From contig OX485803.1 in NCBI GenBank assembly GCA_950295325.1, positions 71,377,554-71,441,553 of the forward strand: 64,000 bases of DNA. Reading direction: 5' to 3'. This document shows, piece by piece, positions 44,669-56,424 of the stretch. The position numbers and the translations under genes were made by a program. The number at the start of each line of letters is the position of its first letter. Positions within the stretch are counted from its first letter, which is position 1. A model generated the notes under the pieces. That model was not told the origin of the DNA, searched no databases, and was given only the letters and a program-made list of their open reading frames with translations. Source of the stretch: Polytrichum commune (taxonomy: Eukaryota > Streptophyta > Polytrichopsida > Polytrichales > Polytrichaceae).

Positions 44669-46053
44669 TCATGTCATGGTTGCGTGTGCAATCCTCGCTG
44701 CATGCATGGAGGGTAAAGCAACTCCAGTAATGCTATCAGAATAATATTCACCACTCCTGTTGGGACTATACCTCAACCTTGGTCTGCATGCTGGCAACGA
44801 TAGCATCGACACTCCACCCACCGGTCGCATCTTTGGTCTTGCATCGGGATTTGGGTGGAGCACAACAACCCATGGAGCTGCAACATATACATCATTTCCT
44901 CCATGTCGAACGTTGATTGCAGCCTCGGCTCCGCAGCACTGAGAAGATAAGTTGTCCTCGTGGGCACGCCGGCTGCACGCACGCACTCCACCACCAGCAC
45001 CACTTCATCAGGCAATATTGGATGTAAATATTCTTCTTCCACTCTTTCTGTTAGAGTAGCTTCGTCGAGTAACCAACGTAGACTTACATTAAGGTCGTCG
45101 TGCATTCCGATCGTGGACAGAGATAGAGTTCTAGAATGATGCACTGCGTTCAGCAGGCATACTCCGAACTGTTGTGGATTAAATCACATTTGCATTCTGC
45201 ACTTACTGAATGAAGAGTTCCTCATTGCTTAACATTCTCTTAAGCTTCTCTTCAGTATATAATACTAGAAATAGTTTCCTTACTCGAACTTCTCAATTCC
45301 TTTTAAGATCTTAACCTTTCTGATATGGACCCACGCCCGCTGCTACGCTGCGTGGTGTTTCACTCTTTGAATTTCTTCACTAACGCCAGTTCAATGATTA
45401 TACTACTGGCACTGTGATCATAGGTCTTTAGTCATAGTTGTAGTAGTAGTTGGCATAGAGCAGTAACAATCTATTACAAATACTTGTGCCGCAATTTCAT
45501 TGTGAACAAGAGCAGGTCTACCACAAGCTAACCCACTACTCCAAAGCAAAAACTCCAAAGCTGTACACATCCGATTTCTCAAACTTCCGAACTTGCCCAG
45601 CACCTCGTCCTCGTTGAAGCCTTGGGTGGCTCTGCTAACCTGCCCTGGCCACAGGTGCTGCTGCTCAAACTGCATCGTGATGTCCAAAGGATCCAAGCTG
45701 GACAATAAGCCTAGTTGTCTCAATGGCACCAAGTCCGCGTGTAATTTCGAACGCACAGCAACATAATGACGATTGAGTAGGAGAATTGTTGCAAGGCCGC
45801 TTATAATGATCAAAGCTAAACCTGTGGAGAGACCGCCGGCAATCAGGGCAACCCGAGGATGCGTATTGTTATGGTCCTCTTGCCACATCGGTAATCCATT
45901 GGTTTGAAATTGCCACGATAGGATATCATGGATTTCAGGCGTGTACTTGTGAAACGCATTTCTTATGTTTAGTTGTAGTACTGTTAAAATGGCGCAGTTG
46001 CATTTGAAGAGTCCCACATCCGGACAGGCTGTGCAAACAGCACCTGACCACAA
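44669..46053 (-). pseudogene. Lectin-type receptor-like kinase pseudogene with deleted kinase core
   Basis: On the minus strand, a juxtamembrane region (about 45850-45600) shows a hydrophobic segment VALIAGGLSTGLALIIISGL, then WPGQVSRATQGFNEDEVLGK, the start of a plant lectin-RLK kinase domain. The frame then jumps to ...GLACGRPAL, which normally lies in kinase subdomain IX, so the glycine loop, the Lys, the HRD and DFG regions are gone. Further 3', 45144-44773 keeps FDMEEMMYMLQLHGLLCS and, one frame over, NPDARPKMRPV, the end of the kinase domain. The extracellular lectin domain was not recognised. Several frameshifts confirm a pseudogene. Confidence 0.7.
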
Positions 46054-46379
46054 GTATAAACAGTCATGGTCGTTGTGGTGGTGGGTGACTAGGAACCCTG
46101 TTCATTTTGAATGAAATCTTAGACCCCCAGGTTATTTGGACAGACTTGAATAAGAATTGAATGAATTTTTTATTAGGAACTCCATCATCTGAATTTTCGA
46201 GATTCCAAACAAGTCTGGTACGCTGTGGTATTTAGGTATCAGTTCTGCAGTCTAAGTATGGAAACATTTCTAGGGTTACAGACAATACAGACAAGATGCA
46301 AGTCAGGTTGTCTTGAAACTTCCTACAGGATAGTCAAGTACAAATGCTTTGATATGTAACCTGACATGCCATCATTAAT

Positions 46380-46600
46380 TAACGATATTTCTTGAGCTAC
46401 AGATGACCAAAAGAAATTGCCACTGTCTTCAGCCACCCATGCTTTAAAGGCATGATGCGCTGGTACAGCATGCGGGCTTTATCGACAATATGCAGGAATG
46501 CGAGACCTTGCAAGAATGCGAAAGGTTGAAGAATTCTCATGCACAAGCCAATTCGGAATTGGAAGAAGTTCTGCCGAGTTCATACAATGTTCATCCTTCA
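46380..46600. pseudogene. Second partial copy of the oligoribonuclease 3' flank
   Basis: Matches 46955-47110 and 44265-44440 (atttcttgagctacagatg, ccactgtcttcagccac, cgggctttatcgacaa, agaccttgcaagaatgcgaa). Only the 3' flanking region is represented, with no coding sequence. It lies directly next to the functional copy as a head-to-tail duplicate. Confidence 0.65.
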
Positions 46601-47140
46601 AGTATGTTCGAGGCTCGTAAGCTACCTCCAGGGTCACTTTGATTAAAGAGATTCTACAATTGTACTCATCAGGTGACAACTGCAAGGTCAGCCGGGTTTG
46701 GAACAGTTTTCACCAGCCATGGATGGGGTGAAGCAATTGCAACATTGGGAACAGAGGAATGATACACGAGCATTTTTGGATGCACGACAGGTCATTTCAG
46801 CTCTAGTACTGGCATTGTTTAGCTGCCTACCAAATTTGCAATCAAACCAGGACCTGAGTATTTCAGCGATATTCTACGTACGCGCTCCAAACACAAATCC
46901 ACCGGCATTTCTATGACCTGCAACTTTTGAAGGGCAACTCTCATCAACAGTATTTCTTGAGCTACAGATGGGTCAAAAGATAATTACCACTGTCTGCAGC
47001 CATCCTCCCTTTAAAGGGACGATGCTCTCGGAATCTATGCGGGCTTTGTCGACAAGGTTTGGGCATGCCAGACCTTGCAAGAATGTGAAAGCTTTAAAGA
47101 TTCCCATGCAACCTCGTGGGAAATCAATAGCTCTGAGTTA

Positions 47141-47983
47141 TCATTTCGAATTTTTCTGCTTAAAAATGGTGCGTCGGAGGTATTGGAGCTCAGCGATGCT
47201 CTCCTTGATGTCTTCCAATGCGCGGTGCTGCTGCTTCTTGGCCGGCTGTCTCTCTGCATCTCGCGGGTACCATCGGACGCAGAGAGCACGGACACTACTG
47301 ACATCCACCAACACATGTGAAAACTCTGCAGCAAGTCTTGGCATGTACTTGGTGAGAAACTTGAGATCCACGTAGACCGAGTTCCCAGCAAGCAGTGGCT
47401 GCGCGGGTCCCGTTGTGTGCTTGCGAACGAATTGCAAAACTTGTTCCTCCGCTGCTTCTTCAGACAGAGTGCTGCTTCGGACACCGTCCACCAAACCACT
47501 GGCCTTGTGATGTTCCTGGCACCAAGGTCCCATTCCAGCCAACACCTCCTCGGGTTGCTGGATCACCAAGTCAGGCCCTTCGATCATCTTATCCAGCCTT
47601 CCGTCCGTCACTATACACGCAATCTCTAGAATCCTATCTTTCTCCAGATCCAACCCTGACATCTCTAAGTCAATCCACACCAACGGCATTCTTAGACGCG
47701 TGCTGGTGCTGGTGGCTGTAGAAGGCTCTCCCCCTTCACTTGCTGCTTCCGTGTCTGCAGCCTGCACAGACGTTGCTGCTTCGGAACCTGCAACATCCAC
47801 CGAGATCGATTCTTTCTTCCCTTTCCCTGTCCCACGGATCTGTTTCTTGTTTCCATTTGCACCGCTCTTCTTCGCCATGGATTCTTCCTTCTTAGGGTCT
47901 GGCTTCTTCTCAGGAACTTCTTCCTCCAATTCTTTCTCGTTGAATGAAAGAAGGGACGCGAAGAAATTTTTACATGACGTCAT
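47141..47983 (-). CDS. Oligoribonuclease (DEDDh 3'-5' exoribonuclease), intronless
   Basis: Degrades short oligoribonucleotides to mononucleotides, finishing RNA decay. In plants and animals such enzymes act in organelles and/or cytosol. ATG at 47983; the frame has 280 codons and no intron. Residues 1-98 are a Lys/Glu/Ser/Ala-rich extension of low complexity. The nuclease domain (99-276) has PLVWIDLEMSGLD (D105, E107), ILEIACIVTDG, EGPDLVI, WCQEHHKASGL, PLLAGNSVYVDLKFL (D206), FSHVLVDVSSVRAL, RWYPRD and HRALEDIKESIAEL (H253, D258), so every DEDDh catalytic residue is present. Met36 and Met99 are possible alternative starts; the first ATG is chosen because the frame is open from there. Fragmentary copies flank it on the 3' side, so the locus has duplicated repeatedly. 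An intronless copy could be a retrogene. Confidence 0.93.
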   Translation of the reverse strand: MTSCKNFFASLLSFNEKELEEEVPEKKPDPKKEESMAKKSGANGNKKQIRGTGKGKKESISVDVAGSEAATSVQAADTEAASEGGEPSTATSTSTRLRMPLVWIDLEMSGLDLEKDRILEIACIVTDGRLDKMIEGPDLVIQQPEEVLAGMGPWCQEHHKASGLVDGVRSSTLSEEAAEEQVLQFVRKHTTGPAQPLLAGNSVYVDLKFLTKYMPRLAAEFSHVLVDVSSVRALCVRWYPRDAERQPAKKQQHRALEDIKESIAELQYLRRTIFKQKNSK

Positions 47984-48003
47984 CCTAAAACACAACTCTC
48001 GTA

Positions 48004-48293
48004 TTGTAATCCTTCGGGTGCTTTCTCTGTCGTTAATTCCGCCCGATTGACCTATATCAAATTGACATGAGCATGATCTCTCCAGGTAATAACCAATATT
48101 ATTTCCTCACGATCTCTATCTCCACCAGTGGACTTGTAATAGATTCCACTGGCCAAAATCTTCTCCAATTTCCTCAAAAGAGATCTTATGCAGCTACGAT
48201 GCACACTAACATGAAAGAGAAAACCAACAGACACTGAGTTTCGGACAGAGAAGTTTCGAAACTTCTCTTTGAGAGGACTCCAGCCTGAAACAC

Positions 48294-48338
<45 letters not shown>

Positions 48339-48590
48339 ATACGACTGGTGGTACAATCCCTCGGGAGTTTCTCTGTCGCTTATTCCGCAAGATTAACCTA
48401 TATCAAATTGACATATGCATCATCTCTCCAGGTAATAAACAAACTATTTACTCGCATAATCTATATCAACCAGTGGAATTTATTATAAATTTCATTGGCA
48501 ACACTCTTCTTCAATTTCCTCAAAAGAGATCTTATACAGCCATGACGAACACTTACATGGAAGAAGAAACCGACAGAGAAACCTCGGAAC
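48004..48590. repeat. Duplicated segment upstream of oligoribonuclease (about 340 bp apart)
   Basis: 48004-48245 and 48345-48590 match in the same order: atcaaattgacat, atctctccaggtaataa, cctcaaaagagatcttat, cagctacgatgcacactaac / cagccatgacgaacacttac, aaccaacagacac / aaccgacagaga. The right copy and a (CT)n tract (48297-48336) may lie in the promoter or 5' leader of the oligoribonuclease gene, which is transcribed leftward. Confidence 0.75.
48297..48336. repeat. (CT)n microsatellite
   Basis: A near-perfect run of TC dinucleotides about 310 bases upstream of the oligoribonuclease start codon. Confidence 0.95.
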
Positions 48591-50899
48591 CTCCCTCCTT
48601 CAGAATCCAACGTTCGTATCTCGGTTCAACAAATTCTCTGCTTTCGCCAATCAAGATCACCCGCTCAGAAACTCCGCCATTCCACTATCGAACACGCTCC
48701 TCAAAATTAATCCAAGTTTTCCCACTCCCCTCCAAACCCTAATATCGGCTTAATCGCCCAGGTGCGTCGCTTCAGAGGAGCTCACTACATGTAGACATCG
48801 CTACACAAACCGACATAGAACGAACAAAGGATCGGATCGATATCCTCCTTGTCCAGCGCTCCACTCCCAACTCTCCACCATTGCGCGACAAGAACTTTAC
48901 GAAATGTCCACCGAGGGTTTGGAGATCAGTGCGACTCTTTTCTTGTGCACTTCTCTTCCTGGGTATGTGTATAGCTACTTGAATGAAATCTGTCTTCCAT
49001 AGCTAGAACAAGCGACACCGAGTAACATCCATAGCGCAAAAGCTGGAGAAAATTTGTAGCACAGGACATATCGATCTTTGTGCGCGCAATCGAGGACTAT
49101 AGCGACTCTGCAATACCCGGCAAGGAAGACGTGCTAAACAGTTCAGGTTATCAAGAAGGGTATCCGGATATCAGCCAGTGATTAATTTCCAGTTCAGGTA
49201 AGCGAGCCTTAATCGGACACTTTTCGTTCTGCACCCACGTCTATTAGGTCATTTAGGATATTAATGAACCTAACCCTAAAACAATTTGGTGATGTGGCCG
49301 CCTGAGAGGGCAGCATTTCGGGAAGAGGCTATAAGCCTCCTCCTCGAATAAGTAATTAGTGCGAGATGATTAGCGAATTCAATCCATCCCAGTGGTCCTT
49401 TTTCTTATAATTTTTGGAGCTCGCATGAATATCTTATTCATTATCAACTATAGATTCTTGAGCTATAGATTCTTGAGCTATAGATTCTTCCAATTATGTT
49501 CACTATTAAATTTATAATAGGTAACATATTTTACGCATGTAGTCCAATCTTTTCTAAACACATGTCTTTTTGTCATGCATTCTTAAATCCAAACTTGCTC
49601 ACACACCACTCAAATGTAGGTGACCACATTTTAGGGGTGTTGTTGGATTAACACCGGAGTCTCTCTTATGTCTAAGAGAAATCATGTCTTTGTAATGCCA
49701 CATCCCTTGAGAAGGTGAAAATGTAGCAGATTATTATATAGTCTAGAATTGGCTCTTGCACTAAGAAAACTTGTCTGTTTCAACCACCCATTGCAACTTG
49801 CATGTAACTTGGAGCTTATGCTAAGAAAATTAATAAATAAAACATTTGGGTTGCCAATCCTCCCAAATCCACAACCAAAAACCTTTGGTTTGCAACCAAA
49901 ATTACGTATGTATTCATTTCCTTGTGGTTTATGTATGCATTTTCTCATCACGAGTTGCAACAAATGGTTGGGATGGACAAGTTTTCTCTAGTAAGTTCAA
50001 GATGATTTAACAATGAAATTGGCATTAAAGACCCAAATTACTTTGAAGCAGATGAGTCTTAAAATGGTCGTTTATCTACAATTGAAGCTTGCTTGTGGGA
50101 AAACTTCACTCAATTTCTTTATATACTTTTGAATGTGTATGGAGGAGATAGCGAAAATCCAACATCAATTTGGAGTTTGTGGAAATCTACTGTGAATCTC
50201 TAAGCACAAAATTCTTTTGCCCATAAATTACTAGCCATGTAGCCCCACTCCCCCCCCCCCCCCTCCAATGCCACTTTTCTAAGAGGTGTTTCCATCACAC
50301 TGATTATCCCAATCAACGTGTGTACGTTACCATTCAAAGTCATACAATCCTATAACCTATTTAATGAGAATGTATTATCTTACCAAGCAAAGTCATTTAT
50401 GTTCTATAGTATTTGAACGATTTATTGAATTTTCGTTAGTTAAAGTTGAGCTTTGGAGTAAGATGCTAAATATTGCAATGTAACTCCAAATAATAACACG
50501 CACTAGTTGGGATAATTCGTGTAGTTGATTCCCACTGGCTCAATTGCCCCCAATCCTTATGGCTAAGGTTCTTTAATAACCTTGTTCTCACTACTAATGG
50601 TGTTATGGCTTTAATAATAGCATGTTACATTTGTTCCCATCTCAATTTAAGTGTCTTCCTCAACACACAAGTAAAACCCATAAACTAAAGTACAACTTGT
50701 TCAAAAGCTCCAAAGAAAAATTCACAACCTAAGATCTCCTTCAATTCTCTTTTGTTTGGGTGGAATATCGAGTAATTTTTCACATCCAACACCATGATGT
50801 GATCATAGTTGCTTGCTAGTGCAAACTACGTAATTTCAATATCCTTTGAATATTTCAAGACTCAAATTAGATTCAAGCTCTCAAGAGTTATGCTCAAGC
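48591..50899. other. Intergenic, nothing recognised beyond short repeats
   Basis: Includes a three-unit repeat of gattcttgagctata at 49450-49490 and a poly-C run at about 50252-50266. A 93-codon minus-strand frame (49682-49963) has no recognised product. Confidence 0.4.
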
Positions 50900-51226
50900 T
50901 CATAACCGGCCCACTTTGATGAGGTAGAATTTAACGAAATGGGAACATCTCTCTAAAACCTCATGTTGTAAAACACGTTCCATTTCATATGATATATCAT
51001 GATTTTGAATGCTTGACGGTGGTAAGGGCTTTACCTTGTCATAAGCCTTGTAAGGCTTCAACAAAGAGACATGGAAAACATTACAAATTTCCATGGACTT
51101 TGGCATTTTCAATTGATATGCTACAACACCAACTCTCTTAATAATCTCAAATGTGCAAACCCATTGATAAAGTAATTTCCTTATACTTGGAATTTTCAAC
51201 TTAATGTTGGAAGTACTGAGAAGCAC
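50900..51226 (-). pseudogene. Ty3/gypsy integrase C-terminus fragment
   Basis: The frame reads like the end of a chromovirus-type pol: NIKLKIPSIRKLLYQWVCTF, VAYQLKMPKS, CNVFHVSLLKPYK, then a degraded chromodomain-like YEMERVLQHEV. The standard family wording is 'KLxPRWxGPFxVxxxVxxxAYxLxLPxxxxIHxVFHVSLLKPY'. No other pol parts or LTRs are recognisable nearby, so it is a short relic. Confidence 0.75.
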
Positions 51227-51362
51227 TTCATAATGAAATGCTATTACATAAGAGGTTGCTCATGAAACAAGGTTCATATGTTTGTGATCATAGGATACCC
51301 TATGACCAATCCTATTTTTTGCTTCTCTCAATAATTGGGATAATCACTGTAATAGACCATTC

Positions 51363-51405
51363 CTATGTAAATATAAATATAAATATAAATATAAATATAT
51401 ATAAC
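51363..51405. repeat. (AAATAT)n simple repeat
   Basis: aaatataaat is repeated several times. Confidence 0.9.
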
Positions 51406-51479
51406 AACTATATTTTTTATTTACATCAATGTGAATTACCTTGATCCTGTTTTATCAGGTGATAGGGTAGGCTTATTTC

Positions 51480-54120
51480 CTACCTTCCGGGAGGTGGGCT
51501 CCTTTAAATAATAGTTTAAGGGGGAGGGGTGCCGTTTGTGAGTTTTTGATGAATTAGGTGTGGATGTTTGGTTTCATGGGGGCATGTCGACCGGGGTTTG
51601 GTTGTTGTCGAGCTTTCTTTTATTTAGGTCAAGCTATGTGAAGTATTTTATGGCTATTTCATGTATATGTTTCATGAGTTATTTTACTTCTCGAGGGGGG
51701 TATTTTTAGTTTTCTAGGGCTTCAAGTGATTGTTTGTGTATAGGTCCTTGTACCCCTACTGTGACAACAACAAGGGGGTCAGCATTCAATCATGTCATTT
51801 TAAATGTTTGAGTGAGATTATTTTGAGATTATTTTAAAAACATTTATACTCTTCATGTGGCAGTTTTTGGGAAATCTATCGTGGTAGTAGGTGAATTTTA
51901 TGAATTGTATGGTGTTTGATGGGTTTGGGGGGGATGGATGTATGACTATATATTGGGGGCCCTAGTATACATAATATGTCGGGTCTTAGCCACACCATGT
52001 ATGTGCATTGTATTAACCATTCCAGGATTGTGATGTCTTGAGGCCAATGTATTGGTTGCCGGCATTTACTAGGGTATGGCACCTTGTGTGTTTGTTGGAT
52101 TGGAGTGTGTGGGCTATTTGGTGTATCACTTATTGTCTCGGGCTATGAGAAGGCCTTTTATGTGTGGGTGTGAGGCCAAACCACCCACCCTTATGCGTCC
52201 TAGTCCGGGTGAGGGCGTGGGGCTCACATTCATGTTCGTCCTAGTTTAATCTTTCCAACATCATTCATCCCCATTACATCACACATCCATTTGGTCACAC
52301 CAATTTATTCCCCATCATGAGTACAAGCGTTGACAAATGCTTTTCTCTTTTATTTGTTCTCTTAACACCCCCTATCAACACCCCACACAAGTGCACACCC
52401 AATTACACAGATAGCTAAGGATCTAAACTAATCCATCCTTCTAAGCTTAGGTAGCTAGCCATAATATAATGTAGTGTGAGCACTACTAAACCCCCTCCTC
52501 TTTATAACTCCAGTCCCCATTATTACTTGAAGGAACTACGACGTACGGGTTCGGGGTTACACCCGTCATCACCCGTCACTGGCCTCAACCCATAGCCACC
52601 TCATAATCCTAGAACCAGCAGCTTGAATGCCGCAGCCGCTTGCCTCTGAATCCTACACCAACAGCTGGAATGCCGAAGCCGAGCTCGCCTCACAATCCTA
52701 GAACCAGCAGCTTGAATGCCGAAGCCTACTTGCCTCTAAATCCTAGAACCAACAGCTTGAATGCCGAAGCCTACTTGCCTCTGAATCCTAAACCAGCAGC
52801 TGGAATGCCGAAGCCGAGCTCGCCTCAGAATCCTAGAACCAACAGCTTGAATGCCGAAGCCTCTAGCCCATTGAGCTCCTCCCCACTCAACTAAAAAGAG
52901 AGAGAGAGACACCAAACAAACCACACCCCTTAAACCCCTTCCATCTAAAAATAAACCCAATCCTATCCACTAAACCCTCAACCCCTAAACCAACACGGAA
53001 AGGTCTTAATTCAAACAATTAAACCCCAAGGCCCTTCCCCTTACTTAACACACACACTGTCAATCTTAATTCAACCAACCCCCTAATGCCGCTAATCCTC
53101 TAATTAACCATCCCGCCTAAGCCTAAGGCCTAAAACATAATTCCACACCCAACCTCACTCTTTTTATACTTTTTGATGCTTCAATAATGACGTCAAATGC
53201 AACTTCAACTAAATTCTAAGCATAAAACAAATGTGAGCCCCCATTTTGGGCTCATAGTGGGTGGATGCAAGTGGATAGTAGGTGTGGCCATGTGTCAATT
53301 TCGTAGTTTGAGCAAAGTGTGCAGTTGGGGTTGGGATATGTTAACGGCTAGAAGATGTTCATTTGGTGGTTTCCCATGTATTGGGCGTATTGGAGGTTTA
53401 AGGTTTGTGTAATTTGTGCATCAGATATGTCTGAGGCTTTCTAGAAGTGATTTGAGAGTTTTTGATTGATTTGTGTGTTAGACACCCTTTTGTCAACGTG
53501 TGTGAATTTGGATTTTGCAATTCGTAATTCTTGTTCGCAATGGTATTTGTTTATGTATGTTTGGAAGTTGCGGATTTTTCTGTGATGTTTGCTTGTTGAG
53601 ATTCCGTTGAGCCAATAAGGTATGGTCTATTGGATGTGTATGTGGGGTGTGGGGGTTGGTTTGTTGCAGGCGGTTCCTTCATTTGCTAGTTGGTATGTGA
53701 TATTATTGCTCAAGATTCCAGTGTGTGCTTTGATTTTTTGTATTGTTATGTTGTGTATGGTCCATAGAATTTGGTGGACTATGGCTGAGATAAGTAGTTT
53801 CTCGGGGTGGTTGTGCTAGGATGAGGGGTGGCGGATGTGATTGTTAATGAGATATATGATGTTAAGGTTGTCAATAAATACGTATGTGGTTTGCGATTGG
53901 TCTTTTGTGGCGGTGAGGCCAATCAATAGAGTGTAGAGTTCCATGCGTAGTATGTCTGGTAGTCCAAGGAGTCTTTCTGCAATACGGAGGTCATTATTTG
54001 GACTATATATTCATGAGCCAACAATGTATCTTATGTTGTGTTTGTTTGGCGGTATGAAGGAACCATCCATGTATATGCATTGTTATGGTTATATTTGGGA
54101 GTATTTATGTGGTAGAACAT
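51480..54120 (-). pseudogene. Second, diverged Dualen-like LINE relic (RNase H, knuckle, RLE), interrupted
   Basis: On the minus strand 54080-53640 encodes RNase H pieces (YMDGSFIPPN, ILRMELYTLLIGL, TYVFIDNLNIIYLI, IQKIKAHTGI...YQLA). 53420-53250 encodes the knuckle CTLCSNYEIDTWPHLLSTC with the same CX2C-X9-H-X4-C spacing as the 29.4-kb copy. After about 1.1 kb of unrelated DNA, 52082-51720 encodes RLE pieces (LRPDILCILG, later PLVVVTVGVQGPIHKQSLEA). The order matches the 28.8-kb element, but sequence divergence and many stops show an older copy. Confidence 0.75.
52599..52869. repeat. 45-bp tandem repeat, six units, coding-phase periodic
   Basis: Units built from aatcctagaaccagcagctt and gaatgccgaagcc repeat about every 45 bases. 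Two variants alternate, ending tacttgcct or gagctcgcct. Because 45 is a multiple of three, an 84-codon plus-strand frame with a 15-residue period (PLNPRTNSLNAEAYL) runs through it. No start context or homolog was recognised. Confidence 0.85.
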
Positions 54121-54903
54121 ATCAAGGAGGGGCCGGGGATTCGTGGCACTCAAGTAAAGTCATCCGGTAACAAAAATCGGATGAGTCCATCAAGAAGCTC
54201 GGATGGAGCTTACTTTAGTGAAACGCCTCCGAGTTGGCATGTAAGCCCTATTTTCTCCCTCATAGCTATTGTGAATTACTAGCTATTTTGTAAATATCAA
54301 TTAGTTGGCAAGGGGCAATGATGCGCCTTAGATGCTCTAAGCCTATTTTCTAACCTTCCATGAGTTGTTTCCAAGGCCATGATGTTTCTTTGACTTCCAC
54401 ATGGTTATTTTGATAAATATTACAAGATATCAACGTGTGCAACATATAATTGTGATGTGTTGTCATAGACATTTTTTTTTGTTCATAATTCATTTTTTTT
54501 GCACAGGTGTGATTGCTCAAACATTTATGATATGTCAAAATAATATATAACAACTTATGGTAAATTGGTGAACTAAAAAATTAAAAAATTAACATATAAT
54601 AAAATTTATTTGAAAATAATCAATATACACTATGTGATTTTAAAAATAATACAATATGTGATGAGGATAAAATATTACAATATTTTAGATAGGCTATAGT
54701 CAGAAACTTATGATTTTCTGAGTATACCCCATCCATAATGTTGTCCCACAAGTCTAATTCCAAATAACATACTATTTATTTATACTTCATATTATATTAT
54801 GTAAAAATAAAAAATATTTTATTTTATGTTGTATGTTTTATATTCTATGTTCATTGTTTCATTTTGGTCATCTTATGAACATTTGCATTAATCTATCATT
54901 AGG
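54121..54903. other. Intergenic, very AT-rich
   Basis: Nothing recognised; long A/T runs around 54570-54860. Confidence 0.4.
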
Positions 54904-55290
54904 ATGACAAAGATAGTTTTAAATGGTAAGTCACAAAATTATAACCTCAATATTAATGAGGATTTTGTAATGTTTTTGACCTCCAAGTTAATTACGTGCT
55001 TCATTGATGGTTTCACTTGCGGAATGAAATCCCAATCAATTGCTTATTTACTAATTGGAAGTGCACATATATATTGGATTTTAGACCTCGAAGGTGAAGT
55101 GCACTCAATCTAGGATTTGTAGTCAAGTGGCCTTCAAGAATGCAAGGGCAATGTTTTTTTTCGAAGTTGGGCGGGATGGGCAACAATTTTCGATCGGGTT
55201 CAAAAATTTCTTTAGAGGGTTGCCCTAGCCCAAATTTGCGACCCCCGAAAGTTCGTGAGGGGGTATTTAATGTCCGCCCATATTAATTTC
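54904..55290 (+). repeat. Interspersed repeat family R1, long copy
   Basis: Aligns along almost its whole length with 62877-63255: atgacaaaga, aagtcacaaaattataacct, taatgaggattttgtaat, ttccaagttaattac-like, gaaatcccaatc, gaagtgcactcaa, aagaatgcaa, tcgggt and a final ggggg...ttaatgtcc. Non-coding, about 385 bp. Confidence 0.85.
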
Positions 55291-56225
55291 TTAAAAATAA
55301 CCTGACTAGTAATGATAGGTTGGCAACGCATGATGCACCCACTTGTTTCTATATAAGGCATTTTTATTTTATCTAACCCCCTTTGTATTATTGCCTTAAG
55401 TATTAGATTAGACTAGGATTATTTAGAACTACTAAAACTTGGTATTTTTGAAACCCTTGAGACAAGGAGCCGACGATGTGAGGTAGTGTCTAAAGTGGTT
55501 CATCTCATCCGCAAAGATGAATGAACTCTCACTAATGAGAATACATGAGCCACGAATCCCCGGCCCTCATCTATTGCGGGGAGAAAGTGCTATATGCCCA
55601 CTCCTCGGAAGTATACTTACCCAACAAAGTTTGCATTAAATTGTAGTTTCAGACATCTCAGAAGAGAAGCACAAGCATTCTGTCTAAAGCTTGTCATAAT
55701 TCTTTAAGAGTCTTAAAAATATTACAAGCTTCAAAGATACTTGAGCTCCTCAGATATTTTCATAGGAAACATTACTTGTTGCCTCATAAGATTCAAGAGC
55801 TAGAACGCCATCCCACTGCCACAGAAGATTTCAAAGACTTACAAGCTGAAAAATATATAGGACCGCAGTGAATTTGCTCATAAACAATGATTTGGGCATT
55901 GAGAAGTATGCTGATCGCTTTGAGACTTCCAAGCAACAGTAGGATTTGCCAGCTGAACCTTCCAAACTGATTATATCATCTCTCAAATTCAATTTGGAAA
56001 AGGAAAAGTTTGAATATGGGAAAATTCTGTACGAATCCTCGTACTCTACAAGTATGATATACAATTAATGTTAGACATAATTGTGCCGCTACCTTCCCTA
56101 CTGCCACCTCCCTTCCTCTGAAGCATGGATTTCATTGGACTTGTGATTTTAGGGCTGGCGTCCCACCTTCCTACTCACTGATCTCTCATCTGTCAAAGTC
56201 GATGGCATTTCTTCTCATATCCTAA
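55291..56225. other. Intergenic, nothing recognised
   Basis: A short 77-codon minus-strand frame at 55831-56064 has no known resemblance. It lies 3' of the UGT gene. Confidence 0.4.
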
Positions 56226-56390
56226 CTAACACTAAAATCAAACATGTAACTTCCACACATTACCATAGTTGATATTTAGTGTTTGAGTTTACAGTTAATG
56301 TTACTTACTTACATAGGGTTATTGACATTTAGTGTATGGGTTTGTATTTATTGTATCAAACACTAAATACCATATTTAGTGTACTGATTT
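56226..56390. mobile_element. CACTAAATA MITE, family B, truncated and inverted
   Basis: The complement of 43087-43245 is readable (acatgtaacttccacacatt, taatgttacttactt, actaaataccatatttagtg). It ends 35 bases before the UGT stop codon, so it may lie in the UGT 3' UTR. Confidence 0.7.
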
Positions 56391-56424
56391 ACAGAAACTA
56401 GCTTACTGTAATTAAGAATGTTGG

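Noticed and set aside
47395-48050. Plus-strand frames of 108 and 116 codons
   Set aside because: Antisense to the well-supported oligoribonuclease gene.
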